The notes under the pieces: generated by a model
Seen by the model: only the letters and a program-made list of their open reading frames with translations
Told to the model about the DNA's origin: nothing
Database searches by the model: none
Made by a program: the position numbers and the translations under genes
In this document: in pieces, positions 27,023 to 36,707 of the stretch
How the letters are laid out: the number at the start of each line of letters is the position of its first letter
How positions within the stretch are numbered: the first letter of the stretch is position 1
NCBI RefSeq assembly: GCF_013178945.1
Contig: NZ_JABFDM010000010.1
Location: 124,001 to 188,000 of the forward strand
Direction of reading: 5' to 3'
From: Bradyrhizobium aeschynomenes
GTDB taxonomy: Bacteria; Pseudomonadota; Alphaproteobacteria; Rhizobiales; Xanthobacteraceae
DNA length: 64,000 bases

Positions 27023-27817
27023 ATGAGTGGACAGATGTCGTGGTGGTCGCGCGCGGCGCTGGGTGTCTGTGCGGTCATCGCTTTCGTCCGGCCGGCGGCC
27101 GCTGATCCCCGTGCGGTGATCGAACTGTTCACGTCGCAGGGCTGCTCATCCTGCCCGCCGGCCGACAAGTTGCTCGGCGACCTCGCCCGCGACCCCTCCG
27201 TCATCGCCCTGTCTCTGCCGATCGATTATTGGGATTATCTGGGCTGGAAGGATACCCTGGCAGACTCGCGGTTTACGGCGCGGCAGCGGGCCTATTCGCG
27301 AGCCCGCGGGGATCGTGAGGTCTACACCCCGCAGGCCGTGGTGAATGGCTCCCTGCATGTGATCGGCAGCGATCGCGACGCGATCGAGGGCGCCATCGAG
27401 GAGACTGCTCGGGGCGGTGCCGTGATGTCGGTGCCGGTCAGTCTGTCGATCGAAGGCCAGGAGCTGACGGTGTCGGTGGCCGCGGCGGACGAGCATGCGG
27501 CGCGCAAGCACGGCGAGGTCTGGGTGTGCTCGATCGCGCGCGTCGTTCCGATCCAGGTCGCGCGCGGCGAGAATGGCGGCCGGGAGCTGACCTATTACAA
27601 CGTCGTTCGCGGTGTGATGAAGCTGGGCGACTGGAATGGCTCGTCGGCGAGCTGGAGCGTGCCGCTGGAAAAGATCGTCCGTGAGGGCGTCGATGGTGCC
27701 GTCGTCTATGTACAGGACGGCAGCCGCGACCGGCCAGGCCTGATGCTCGGCGCGGCCCATTCAGACCTGCCATTGGTCAGCCGAGCCTCGGCAACGGTGC
27801 GCGCTCCCGAGCGCTGA
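27023..27817 (+). CDS. DUF1223 thioredoxin-like secreted protein
   Basis: A 264-residue exported protein. The signal peptide (SWWSRAALGVCAVIAFVRPAAA) is followed by the DUF1223 hallmark AVIELFTSQGCSSCPPADKL with a CxxC pair (thioredoxin-like first strand and helix), LPIDYWDYLGWKDTLADSRF and YTPQAVVNGSLHVIGSD. The second half is a beta-rich extension (LSIEGQELTVSVAAAD ... VVPIQVARGENGGRELTYYNVV). The CSSC pair suggests thiol redox chemistry in the periplasm, but no substrate is established. A GTG two codons upstream (27017) is also possible. It is transcribed alone, after the acnA terminator. Confidence 0.88.
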   Translation: MSGQMSWWSRAALGVCAVIAFVRPAAADPRAVIELFTSQGCSSCPPADKLLGDLARDPSVIALSLPIDYWDYLGWKDTLADSRFTARQRAYSRARGDREVYTPQAVVNGSLHVIGSDRDAIEGAIEETARGGAVMSVPVSLSIEGQELTVSVAAADEHAARKHGEVWVCSIARVVPIQVARGENGGRELTYYNVVRGVMKLGDWNGSSASWSVPLEKIVREGVDGAVVYVQDGSRDRPGLMLGAAHSDLPLVSRASATVRAPER

Positions 27818-27914
27818 GCCCACTCGCCGCTCACCTTTCTCCCGCTGGCCCGCGGCTCGTTGAGGCGTCCCCCTGGGGGCGCGTTGCAAGATCCTTGCGC
27901 AAGCTCACGCCCAA

Positions 27915-28032
27915 AAAGCAAAAGGACCAACTTGCGTTGGCCCTTTGCCTTACTTGTGAATAGACCCGATCCTGACGACCCCGGGGGGCTGGGGGCTGAG
28001 GAATCCGGAACCGAAAGGACCGGGCCAACGCA
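27915..28032 (-). ncRNA. candidate structured RNA with terminator hairpin
   Basis: On the minus strand an 11-bp stem (AAAGGGCCAAC/GTTGGTCCTTT, one G-U pair) closes a GCAA tetraloop at about 27928-27953 and is followed by TGCTTTTTGG, a good intrinsic terminator although no minus-strand gene lies upstream before 28628. Ten bases of its 5' arm and loop (GGGCCAACGC) are exactly complementary to GCGTTGGCCC about 85 nt earlier in the same transcript (28022-28031), so a long-range helix competes with the terminator. I could not match tmRNA, 6S, SRP RNA or RNase P. No firm promoter is seen; CTTGAC occurs at 28152-28158 without a good -10. The whole 27818-28234 gap lacks a credible protein gene. Confidence 0.35.
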
Positions 28033-28234
28033 CACGAATCTTATGCCTAACGTCGGGGGCAGTCCCTGGGCGGAAACGCGGCGCGATTATGATTCCGCTA
28101 ACGATCCCGTGACGCTTGCGTGTTCGCGGAACTCGCGTGCGAGCCGGAAGCTGTCAAGTTCGATAATGAAAACCGCCCCTTGCGGCTTCCGCCGGTTGGC
28201 GCGATCATGTCACACAGATGACAGGAGGACGCTC

Positions 28235-28600
28235 ATGAACCTCACCCCGGAGGATGCCGATCCCAGCGAGAACCGCGCGGCGGCGCGCAATGTGGCCGCA
28301 GCGCCCAACCGGGTGACGTTCGATCGTCTTGAGCTGAACCGCATTCTCAATCTCTACGGCCGGATGGTCGCCGACGGCGAGTGGCGCGACTACTCGATCG
28401 ACTTCCTGCGCGACCGCGCCGTGTTCTCGGTCTTCCGCCGCGCCTCCGAGGTGCCACTCTACCGAATCGAGAAGGATCCGCGGCTGGCGCGCAAGCAGGG
28501 CATGTACAGCGTGATCTCGGCGACCGGTCTGATCCTGCGCCGCGGCCATGAGCTGGAGCGCGTGCTGCTCGCGATCGCGCCGAAGCCGGCGCTGGTCTGA
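28235..28600 (+). CDS. DUF2794 family protein
   Basis: A 121-residue cytoplasmic protein of the alphaproteobacterial DUF2794 family. After a variable N-terminus (MNLTPEDADPSENRAAARN) the conserved part reads VTFDRLELNRILNLYGRMVA, EWRDYSIDFLRDRAVFSVFR, RASEVPLYRIEKDPRLAR and KQGMYSVISATGLILRRGHE, nearly the full family length. The function is unknown. The start is set by an AGGAGG ribosome-binding site six bases before the ATG at 28235. Longer in-frame extensions would cover the candidate RNA region and are rejected. It converges on the GNAT gene. Confidence 0.9.
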   Translation: MNLTPEDADPSENRAAARNVAAAPNRVTFDRLELNRILNLYGRMVADGEWRDYSIDFLRDRAVFSVFRRASEVPLYRIEKDPRLARKQGMYSVISATGLILRRGHELERVLLAIAPKPALV

Positions 28601-28627
28601 GCCAGCGCCCCATACTATCCGCGCCGT

Positions 28628-29155
28628 CTAAGCCGGGATGTCGCTGCTGCCCGGTCCAAGTGCTCGTTGCATCATGACGGTATCCAGCCAGCGGCCGAAT
28701 TTCAGGCCGACGCTCGGATGGGTGCCGATCATCTCGAAGCCGCAGGCGGTATGCAGCCCGACCGAACCGGCATTGGCGGAGTCGCCGATGACGGCGATCA
28801 TCTGGCGGAAGCCGCGGATCTCGCACGCCTCGATCAGCGCGCGCATCAGCCGCATCCCGATGCCGCGGCGCTGGCTGGCCGGCGCGAGATACACAGAGTT
28901 CTCGACCGTGAAGCGATAGGCGGGCCGCGGTCGGTAAGGGCCAGCATAGGCATAACCGACGACCTGCCCATTCAGCAGGGCAGCGAAGTAAGGGAAGCCG
29001 CCGTCGCTGAGGGCCCGGAAGCGGCGGGTCATCTCCGCAAGGTCGGGCGGGTCGAGCTCGAAGGTGGCCGTGCCCTCGCGGACGGCCTGGCCATAGATGG
29101 CGGTGATGGCGGGAAGGTCGGCCTCCTGGGTGGGCCGGATCTCGATGTCGGACAT
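28628..29155 (-). CDS. GNAT-family N-acetyltransferase (phosphinothricin-acetyltransferase-like)
   Basis: A 175-residue acetyl-CoA-dependent acyltransferase. It begins IEIRPTQEADLPAITAIYGQ, typical of the PAT/MddA subgroup, with ENSVYLAPASQRRGIGMRLM as the acetyl-CoA pyrophosphate-binding loop (Q/RxxGxG/A) and IGDSANAGSVGLHTACGFEMIG as the C-terminal core. PAT-like enzymes often acetylate methionine sulfone/sulfoximine or related amino acid analogues; here the substrate is inferred only at family level. It is flanked by convergent DUF2794 and an upstream intergenic region, with no operon partner. Confidence 0.88.
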   Translation of the reverse strand: MSDIEIRPTQEADLPAITAIYGQAVREGTATFELDPPDLAEMTRRFRALSDGGFPYFAALLNGQVVGYAYAGPYRPRPAYRFTVENSVYLAPASQRRGIGMRLMRALIEACEIRGFRQMIAVIGDSANAGSVGLHTACGFEMIGTHPSVGLKFGRWLDTVMMQRALGPGSSDIPA

Positions 29156-29255
29156 GGGTGGAACAATACCAGGGCGAAGCGGCCGATCAACATCGTCCCC
29201 GCATGGCTGCCGTTCCCGACGCGAGGCATGTTCTCAGCCGATTGCACAAACGAAA

Positions 29256-29284
29256 AGCCCCGGCGCTGAGGCCGGGGCTCTGAT
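29256..29284 (-). terminator. intrinsic terminator of the BI-1 gene
   Basis: On the minus strand the arms AGCCCCGG and CCGGGGCT are followed by TTTCGTTT, about 30 bp after the BI-1 family stop at 29312. Confidence 0.8.
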
Positions 29285-29311
29285 TGGTCGCTCGTCTTGC
29301 GAGCGGATGGA

Positions 29312-30103
29312 TCAATCGCGCTGTCCGAGCAGCTGCAGCAGCAGCGTGAACAGGTTGATGAAGTTCAAGTACAGCGACAGGGCGCCGGTGATCGCTGCGC
29401 GCTCGGCAACGTCGCCGCCCGCGGAGGCGTAGCCGTAGATGTACTCGTTCTTCAGGCGCTGCGTGTCCCAGGCGGTCAGGCCGGCGAACACGAACACGCC
29501 GATCACCGACACGATGAACTGCAGCATCGAGCTCGCCAGGAACAGGTTCACGAGGCTCGCCAGCACGATGCCGATCAGGCCCATGAACAGGAACGAACCC
29601 ATGCCCGTCATGTCACGCTTGGTCGTGTAGCCGTACAGGCTCAGCGCACCGAACGTCGCCGCGGTGATGAAGAACACCCGCACGATCGAGGTGTGGGTGT
29701 ACACCAGGAAGATCGACGACAGCGAGATGCCCATCAAGGCCGAGAACACCCAGAACAGGATCTGTGCGGTCGACGGCGCCAGGCGGTTGATGCCAGCCGA
29801 GATCGCGAACACCATGACCAAGGGGGCCAGGATGAACAGCCACTTCAGCGGGCTCACGAACATCGCGTAGCCGAACTGCGTCAGATAGGCGTTGCCGATC
29901 TTGGATACGCCGGCCGCCGGATCGCCGGTCACCGACGCCATGTAGACGCCGAGCGCAGCGAGGCCGGTGATGGCCAGACCGATGCTCATGTAATTGTAGA
30001 TGCGCAGCATGTAGGCGCGCAGACCGGCGTCGACGGTCGCGGCATCGGCGCGCCCGGCCACCCGGCCAAAGGGTGAAGCATAGTTGCGGTCTAGGTCCGA
30101 CAT
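29312..30103 (-). CDS. Bax inhibitor-1/YccA family membrane protein
   Basis: A 263-residue integral membrane protein with seven predicted helices, of the BI-1/YbhL group. Visible segments are LRAYMLRIYNYMSIGLAITG, the helix pair YAMFVSPLKWLFILAPLVMV and LAPSTAQILFWVFSALMGIS, LSSIFLVYTHTSIVRVFFIT, and the C-terminal GLTAWDTQRLKNEYIYGYAS with the conserved Asp of the family. BI-1 proteins are proposed pH-sensitive Ca2+ leak channels or membrane-stress modulators; the role in this organism is unknown. The upstream leader probably carries the ybhL RNA motif found in Rhizobiales. It is transcribed alone and has its own terminator. Confidence 0.92.
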   Translation of the reverse strand: MSDLDRNYASPFGRVAGRADAATVDAGLRAYMLRIYNYMSIGLAITGLAALGVYMASVTGDPAAGVSKIGNAYLTQFGYAMFVSPLKWLFILAPLVMVFAISAGINRLAPSTAQILFWVFSALMGISLSSIFLVYTHTSIVRVFFITAATFGALSLYGYTTKRDMTGMGSFLFMGLIGIVLASLVNLFLASSMLQFIVSVIGVFVFAGLTAWDTQRLKNEYIYGYASAGGDVAERAAITGALSLYLNFINLFTLLLQLLGQRD

Positions 30104-30175
30104 GGTCGAATTCCCGTTGGTTGCCCGGCAGTCCGGTCCTGGCAGGACCTTTAGCCGGTTCTCGAAAAACCCTAT
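30104..30175 (-). ncRNA. probable ybhL leader RNA motif
   Basis: The minus-strand 5' leader of the BI-1 gene contains AGGTCC-TGCC-AGGACC, a tight hairpin, flanked by ACCGGCTAA and GGACTGCCGGGCAACC arms before the start codon. A conserved leader RNA (Rfam ybhL) is known from Rhizobiales only, always upstream of this gene family. The assignment rests on position and hairpin structure, not on an alignment. The rest of the 30104-30395 spacer is relatively AT-rich and likely holds the promoter. Confidence 0.5.
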
Positions 30176-30395
30176 CTCATACCCGCTGCCACAGATATTA
30201 AATTTGCGTCATCGGCAAATTCGCCATCTTTAGGCGGGTCTCTTTGGCAGCTCTCTGAGCCCAATCCTTAAATGGGAAACTAGCATAATCGCTGCAAGCT
30301 TCCACGCGCGGCTGAATGTCGCTCCGCGCGCGTTTGCGCCGTGAAAAACCCGTTAACCGTGCGGCATGAGCGCGCAATTCCCCGCGCGCAATTCC

Positions 30396-32962
30396 TCAAA
30401 GGTTCCTCAGAACCGTTGCCGGCTTCTGGTTGAGCGCCAACAGCGTCCCGGCGAGGCCGAGGCCGACGGTCACCACCAGCGCGGCCAGCACGACCAGCGC
30501 GGCGCTGCCGGCCTGCCAGGCGAAGCTCAAGGTCATCAGCCGGGTCACGATCAGCCACGCCGAAACGGAGCCGGCGATCACGCCGAACGCGGCGGTCGCG
30601 AAGCCGATCATCAGATATTCGAGCGCGTAGGCGCCGAGCAGCCGCAGCCGGGTGGCGCCCAGCGTCTTCAGGATGACCGCATCGTAGACCCGGTGGCGGT
30701 GGCCGGCAGCCAGCGCCCCGCCCAGCACCAGGATGGCCGAGATCAGCGTCACCGCGCTGGCGCCGCGGATCGCGAGCGCCAGGTTGGAGACGACCGAGCC
30801 GACGGTCTCCATGACCTCGCGGACGCGCACGCTGGTCACCATCGGGAAGGCGTCGGCGACCTTGCGGATGACGCGGGCGTCCTCCGCGGCATCGGAGTGC
30901 GCCTCGGTCAGGGTGGCGACGTGGGTGTGGGGCGCGCCCTTGAAGGCGTTCGGGGAGAACACCAGCACGAAATTGATGCCGAGACCCTGCCAGTCGATCG
31001 TGCGCATGTTGCCGATCCGAGCCGCGATGTCGCGCCCAAGCACGTTGACGACGATGTCGTCGCCGAGCTTGAGGCCCAGACCATCGGCGATCCGCTTCTC
31101 GATCGAGACCAGCGGCGGGCCGCTGTAATTCTCGCCCCACCATTCGCCCTCGACCACCTTGGAGCCCTTTGGGATCTCGCCGGTGTAGGTCAGGCCGCGG
31201 TCGCTCTGCAGCACCCATTCGGTGTCCGCCGTCGCCTTGAGATCCTCGGCGCGGACGCCGCCGGCCGAGACGATCCGTCCGCGCAGCATCGGCACGTTGT
31301 CGACCGTGGATTGCGGCGCCAGCTCCTTGAGGAAGCCGCGGAAGCGGTCGGCCTCGCCTGAGGGCACGTCGATGAAGAAGAATGACGGCGCCTGCTCCGG
31401 CAGCTGCGCCAGGAATTGCCGCCGCAGATTGCCGTCGATCTGGGTGATCGTGACCAGCACCGCCAGTCCCAATCCCAGCGACAGCACCACTGACGGCGTC
31501 AGCGCGCCCGGGCGATAGATGTTGCTGACCGCGAGCCTGAGCATCGGGAAACGGCTGCGCGGCAGCCCGCGCGCCATCGCCATCACCCCGGCGGCAATGC
31601 CCCGCAGCAGCACGAACACCAGTGCGGCGGCGACGACGAACACGGCGGCGATGCGCTTGTCGTAGGACAGGCCGATCACGACGGCGATCAGCAGCGCAAC
31701 CGTGCCGGTGATCAGGGCCAGATAGCTCCAGCGCGGCCGGTGCCATTCGGCAATCACCGCCTCGCGGAACAGCGCGGCCACAGGCACGTCACGCACCCGC
31801 CCGAGCGGCCACAGACCGAACGCCAGGGCGGTCAGCAGGCCGTACAGGAAGGATAGGGCCAGTTCGTCCGGATGGACCGCGGGGATCACCGGCAGCGGCA
31901 GGATGTTGCCGAACAGGCCGACGATGGCGAAGGGCAAGGCGGCGCCGGCGCAGAGTCCGATGATCGAACCGATCGTGGCGAGCACCATCACCTGCACCAG
32001 ATAGATGCCGAACACATCGCGGCTGGTGGCGCCGAGCGCCTTGAACGCTGCGATCACCTCGGTGCGGCGGTCGACATGGCTCTTGACCGCGTTGGCGACG
32101 CCGACGCCGCCGACCAGGAGAGCGGCGAGGCCGACCAGGGTCAGGAACTGGGAGAAGCGGCCGATCGTCCGCTCCAGCTGCGGCGATGCATTGCTGCGGC
32201 TGCGGATCTCCCAGCCGGCCGAGGGCAGCGTCAGGCGCGTATCGGCGATGAAGGAGGCCGCGGCGCGATCGTCGGTGGCATTGTCGGGCAGCCGGACCCG
32301 GTAGGTCCAGCGCACCAGGCTGCCGGGCTGCAGCAGCGGCGTGGCTCGCAGGCCCGCTTCGCTGACCAGGAAGCGCGGCCCGAGGCCGATGCCGCCGGAC
32401 AGCTTGTCCGGCTCGGCAGCAAGCGCGCTGCGGATCTGGAAACGCACGGTGTCGATGCTGACGATGTCGCCGATCTTCAGGTCCAGCCGTGCCAGCAGCG
32501 CCGGGTCGGCGGCCGCGCCGAACGCGCCGTCGCGCTCGGCCAGGATGTCGCCGAGCGGCAGGTCGGGCTGGAGCTCGGCCTTGCCGAGCAGCGGATAGGC
32601 GTTGTCGACGGCCTTGAGCTCGACCAGCGCCAGCTTGGCGTCGCCGGAGCGCACCATGGCGCGTAAGGTTGCCGCCAGAGAGACTTGGCCGCGCGAGCGG
32701 AGGAATGCGACCTCCTCGGGCTTGGCCTCGCGCTGAAACAGCGAGAAGGCGACGTCGCCGCCGAGCAGCGTGCGGCCCTCGCGCACCAATCCATCATTGA
32801 GGCTCGCCGCCACCGAGCCGACGCCGGCGATGGCCAGCACGCCGAGCGCGATGCAGGCGATGAAGACGTAGAAGCCGCGCAGTCCGCCGCGCAGCTCGCG
32901 CAAGGCGTAGCGCACCGGCAGAGCCGCCATGCGGCGGCCGGAGATCGGTTCCGCGATCGTGC

Positions 32963-32966
<4 letters not shown>
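30396..32966 (-). CDS. ybbP: FtsX-type ABC transporter permease (YbbP-like)
   Basis: An 856-residue permease with two FtsX domains. An N-terminal helix (FYVFIACIALGVLAIAGVGS) precedes a large periplasmic MacB-PCD-like domain (GEAELQP ... VSEAGLRATPLLQ), then four-helix blocks around SQFLTLVGLAALLVGGVGVA and VMVLATIGSIIGLCAGAAL. A second periplasmic domain (PSFFFIDVPSGEADRFRGF) and a C-terminal FtsX block (LYV-type ILVLGGALAAGHRHRVYDAV) follow. It pairs with the ATPase ending at 32963 (4-bp overlap) and lies beside a TesA-type esterase, the same trio as E. coli ybbP-ybbA-tesA. The exported substrate is unknown; lipid or lipoprotein extraction is suggested by relatives. Confidence 0.9.
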
Positions 32967-33698
<732 letters not shown>

Positions 33699-33700
<2 letters not shown>

Positions 33701-34388
33701 GGCTCGGTCATATGGCAACTCCGCAAGCCGGGTCGAGGGGCGCGGACGCATCTTCGTGCACATACTCGTGTTGATGCTCGCCTTGATGACAGTCGGACCC
33801 GCCTTCGCCGGCGCTGACCCCGGCAAGCCGATCAAGCTCGTCGTGCTCGGCGACTCCTTGAGCGCCGGGCTCGGCCTGTCCGCCTCGGATGCGTTTCCGG
33901 CCAAGTTGCAAAAGGCGTTGAACGACAAGGGGCTGAAGGTCGACATGACCAATGCCGGGGTGTCCGGCGACACCTCCTCAGGCGGCCGCGACCGGCTCGA
34001 CTGGTCGGTGGCCGACGGCACCGAGGCCGTCATCGTCGAACTCGGCGCCAACGATGCGCTGCGCGGCATCGACCCCGCCGTCACCCGCAAGGCGCTGACC
34101 GAGATCGTGACCAAGCTCAAGGCGCGCGGCATCGCCGTGATGTTGTGCGGCATGCTGGCGCCGCCGAATTACGGCAGCGACTACGCCGCGAAGTTCAACA
34201 CGATCTACCCTGATCTCGCCAAGCAGTTCGACGTGCCGCTGTACCCGTTCTTTCTCGACGGCGTCGCCGCCGACGCCAAGCTGAACCAGGCGGACGGCAT
34301 CCATCCCACCGCTGCGGGCGTCGACATCATCGTTTCCCGGATGCTGCCTATGGTCGAAGCATTCCTGCGTCCGCTTCGTGGGCAATGA
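33699..34388 (+). CDS. tesA: SGNH/GDSL arylesterase, TesA-like, exported
   Basis: A 229-residue GDSL hydrolase. Block I is VVLGDSLSAGLGLSASDAFP with the nucleophile Ser, block II has the oxyanion Gly in NAGVSGDTSSGG, block III is VELGANDALRGI, and block V is DGIHPTAAGVDIIV with the catalytic Asp-His pair. The N-terminus (SRVEGRGRIFVHILVLMLAL...AFAGA) is a signal peptide, so the enzyme is periplasmic, as TesA/thioesterase I is. The ATG at 33699 is favoured because the signal needs its basic N-region; an ATG at 33687 is also in frame. It diverges from the ybbA-like gene with overlapping start codons. Confidence 0.9.
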
Positions 34389-34593
34389 AGGAGCGAAGCC
34401 GTCAGCCGGGCATTTGCGATAACCTTAAAGACCGGGTTTTCCGCAGGTTTTCACGGCGTTAACGCTGCTTCCGTCGCGGAGTCATATAAGTTCGGTAGGA
34501 ATGTTGCATTGGCGATTCGTCGTCGATCATCTCGTCAAGGCATGATCTCGTCACCTTTCGAGATCAGCCTCCAGCATCGGGAGTCCTGAAACG

Positions 34594-35133
34594 ATGCCGC
34601 GTCTGTTTACCGGACTGGAGATCCCGGCCGAGGTCGGCCAAACCCTCTCCAATTTGCGGGGTGGCCTTCCCGGCGCCCGCTGGATCGATCCTGAAAATTA
34701 TCATGTGACGTTGCGCTTCATCGGTGACATCGACGGCGCCTCCGCGAACGAGATCGCCTCGATGCTGTGGCGGGTGAACCGCAAGCCGTTCGAGGTCACG
34801 GTACAGGGTCTCTCCAGCTTCGGCGGCCGCAAGCCGCGTGCGGTCGTCGCCAACATCGCGCCAAGCCGGCCGTTGATCGAATTGCAGGCCGAGCTCGAGC
34901 GATTGATGCAGCGGATCGGCCTCGATCCGGAGGGGCGCAAGTTCGTGCCCCACGTCACGCTGGCGCGGCTGCACGATGCGTCGAGTCAGGACGTCGCCGA
35001 TTATCTCTCCGTCCGCGGCTACTTCCCCAGCCGGGTCTTCGTCGCCGAGCGCTTCGTGCTGTTCTCGTCACGCGCGTCGACCGGAGGTGGCCCCTATATC
35101 GTCGAGGACGCGTACGACCTCTGCCCGGCGTGA
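34594..35133 (+). CDS. thpR: RNA 2',3'-cyclic phosphodiesterase ThpR
   Basis: A 179-residue 2H phosphoesterase. The two catalytic HxT motifs are in YHVTLRFIGDIDG (about residue 35) and VPHVTLARLHD (about residue 126). The N-terminus PRLFTGLEIPAEVGQTL and the middle SSFGGRKPRAVVANIAPS are typical. The family hydrolyses 2',3'-cyclic phosphate ends of RNA and can ligate tRNA halves in vitro. The C-terminus has FVLFSSRASTGGGPYIV. It stands alone; the 205-bp upstream spacer shows nothing I can assign. Confidence 0.92.
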   Translation: MPRLFTGLEIPAEVGQTLSNLRGGLPGARWIDPENYHVTLRFIGDIDGASANEIASMLWRVNRKPFEVTVQGLSSFGGRKPRAVVANIAPSRPLIELQAELERLMQRIGLDPEGRKFVPHVTLARLHDASSQDVADYLSVRGYFPSRVFVAERFVLFSSRASTGGGPYIVEDAYDLCPA

Positions 35134-35297
35134 GGGCCGGGATGGCGGCTGGACCCAGGCCAACGTCGTTAGCTCCGGACTAACGATCGTAGCGCCGTTT
35201 GCGTGCCATATACCAAGACCTCACGGCTCCGGCGCATGGCGGCTTCCACCATTTGCGGATTGCATTTTCCGTAAGTCTCATGACCTAGAGTGGGCTC

Positions 35298-36479
35298 ATG
35301 CTGTCCACTCCCTCAGACGCGTTCCGCGCGCAATATCAGTCCCTCGTCGACACCGGTGCCATCGAGGCCGACCCCGCCCAGGCCGAGGTCGCCGATGCCT
35401 TGGCGGCGATGGAGCGTCGGCTTTCGACCTACAAGCCCGCGCGCAAGCAGGGCCTGTTTGGCCGCCTCTTTTCCGACAAGAGCGAGCCGCCTCGCGGCCT
35501 CTATGTTCACGGCGAGGTCGGGCGCGGCAAGACCATGCTGATGGATCTTTTCTTCCAGAACTGTCCCGTGGAGCACAAGCGCCGCGCGCATTTCCACGAG
35601 TTCATGGCCGAGGTGCATGAGCGCATCTACGGCTATCGCCAGAACATCGCGCGCGGCGAGCTCGCCGACACCGATGTCATCGGGCTGACGGCGCAGGCGA
35701 TCTTCGATCAAACATGGCTGCTCTGTTTCGACGAATTCCACGTCACCGACATTGCCGACGCGATGATCCTGGGCCGCTTGTTCGCCAAGCTGTTCGAGCT
35801 CGGCACGGTGGTGGTGGCGACGTCCAACGTCGCGCCGGAGGACCTCTACAAAGGCGGCCTCAACCGCGCGCTGTTCCTGCCTTTCATCAAGCAGATCGCC
35901 GACCACATGGATGTGGTGCGGCTGGATGCGCGCACTGATTTCCGGCTCGAGAAGCTGGCGGGCGTGAAGATGTGGCTGGTACCGGCGGACATCGATGCGC
36001 GCACCGCGCTCGACAAGGCCTGGGCGCGACTCACCGGCCATGCCAAGTGCAAGCCGCGGGACATGACGATCAAGGGCCGCATCCTGCACGTTCCGTGCTC
36101 GGCCAACGGCGTCGCCCGCTTCGGCTTTGCCGATCTTTGCGAGAGGCCGCTCGCCGCTTCCGATTATCTGCGGCTGGCGCACGACTATCATACGATCCTG
36201 ATCGACCACGTCCCGGTGATGGATCTCGCCGAGCGCAATGCCGCCAAGCGCTTCATTACCCTGATCGACACGCTGTACGACAATGCCGTGAAGCTGATGG
36301 CCTCGGCCGAGGCCGATCCGATCTCGCTCTACGTCGCCAGCGACGGCATCGAGGCGATGGAGTTCAAGCGCACGTCGTCGCGCCTGATCGAGATGGGCTC
36401 GGAGTCCTACCTCGCGCTGCCGCACGGCCGGAAGGACTCGGCTGCATCCGGGACTTCTACGGGCCTGGTCGAAACCTGA
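35298..36479 (+). CDS. zapE: cell division protein ZapE (AFG1-like ATPase)
   Basis: A 393-residue AFG1/LACE1-type P-loop ATPase. Walker A is GEVGRGKTMLMDLFF (about residues 75-89), Walker B is LLCFDEFHVTDIADAMIL, sensor-like VVATSNVAPEDLYKGGLNR follows, and the C-terminal region contains DYLRLAHDYHTILIDHVPVM and KRFITLIDTLYDN. In E. coli ZapE destabilises FtsZ polymers; AFG1 in mitochondria acts in inner-membrane protein turnover. It has full family length with a short Ser/Thr-rich C-terminal tail. It precedes mdh, as in many alphaproteobacteria, but a 228-bp spacer with a promoter-like sequence separates them. Confidence 0.93.
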   Translation: MLSTPSDAFRAQYQSLVDTGAIEADPAQAEVADALAAMERRLSTYKPARKQGLFGRLFSDKSEPPRGLYVHGEVGRGKTMLMDLFFQNCPVEHKRRAHFHEFMAEVHERIYGYRQNIARGELADTDVIGLTAQAIFDQTWLLCFDEFHVTDIADAMILGRLFAKLFELGTVVVATSNVAPEDLYKGGLNRALFLPFIKQIADHMDVVRLDARTDFRLEKLAGVKMWLVPADIDARTALDKAWARLTGHAKCKPRDMTIKGRILHVPCSANGVARFGFADLCERPLAASDYLRLAHDYHTILIDHVPVMDLAERNAAKRFITLIDTLYDNAVKLMASAEADPISLYVASDGIEAMEFKRTSSRLIEMGSESYLALPHGRKDSAASGTSTGLVET

Positions 36480-36623
36480 CAAACACCGGATCTTTCGGGC
36501 AGCGCCCGCCGCCGGGCACACAGCCGCGAAAAGGCCACGTCAATCATGCTGAAAGGATCATCAGCAGCCGCCGCCCGGTCCTGATCGAAATCAAGGCACG
36601 CCCGTCAATTGGCCATAGCGTGA

Positions 36624-36652
36624 CTTGAACGGCCCGGGCGAAAGGGATAACC
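36624..36652 (+). promoter_or_regulatory. possible promoter of mdh
   Basis: CTTGAA (36624-36629), a 17-bp spacer and ATAACC (36647-36652) resemble the rhizobial sigma-70 consensus. The start point would lie about 50 bp before the mdh ATG at 36708. Confidence 0.35.
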
Positions 36653-36707
36653 ACCCACTCGACTTTTCAACCTCCCTCACCCCTTCGGGTTCAAAGGAAA
36701 ATTTGCC

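Noticed and set aside
27960..28200. Permuted two-piece tmRNA, 6S, SRP or RNase P RNA in the DUF1223-DUF2794 gap
   Set aside because: I found no GGNTTCGAC-type tmRNA 5' end, no credible tag frame ending in AA-stop, no GGAAGGA SRP loop and no RNase P core, so only a generic candidate RNA is reported.
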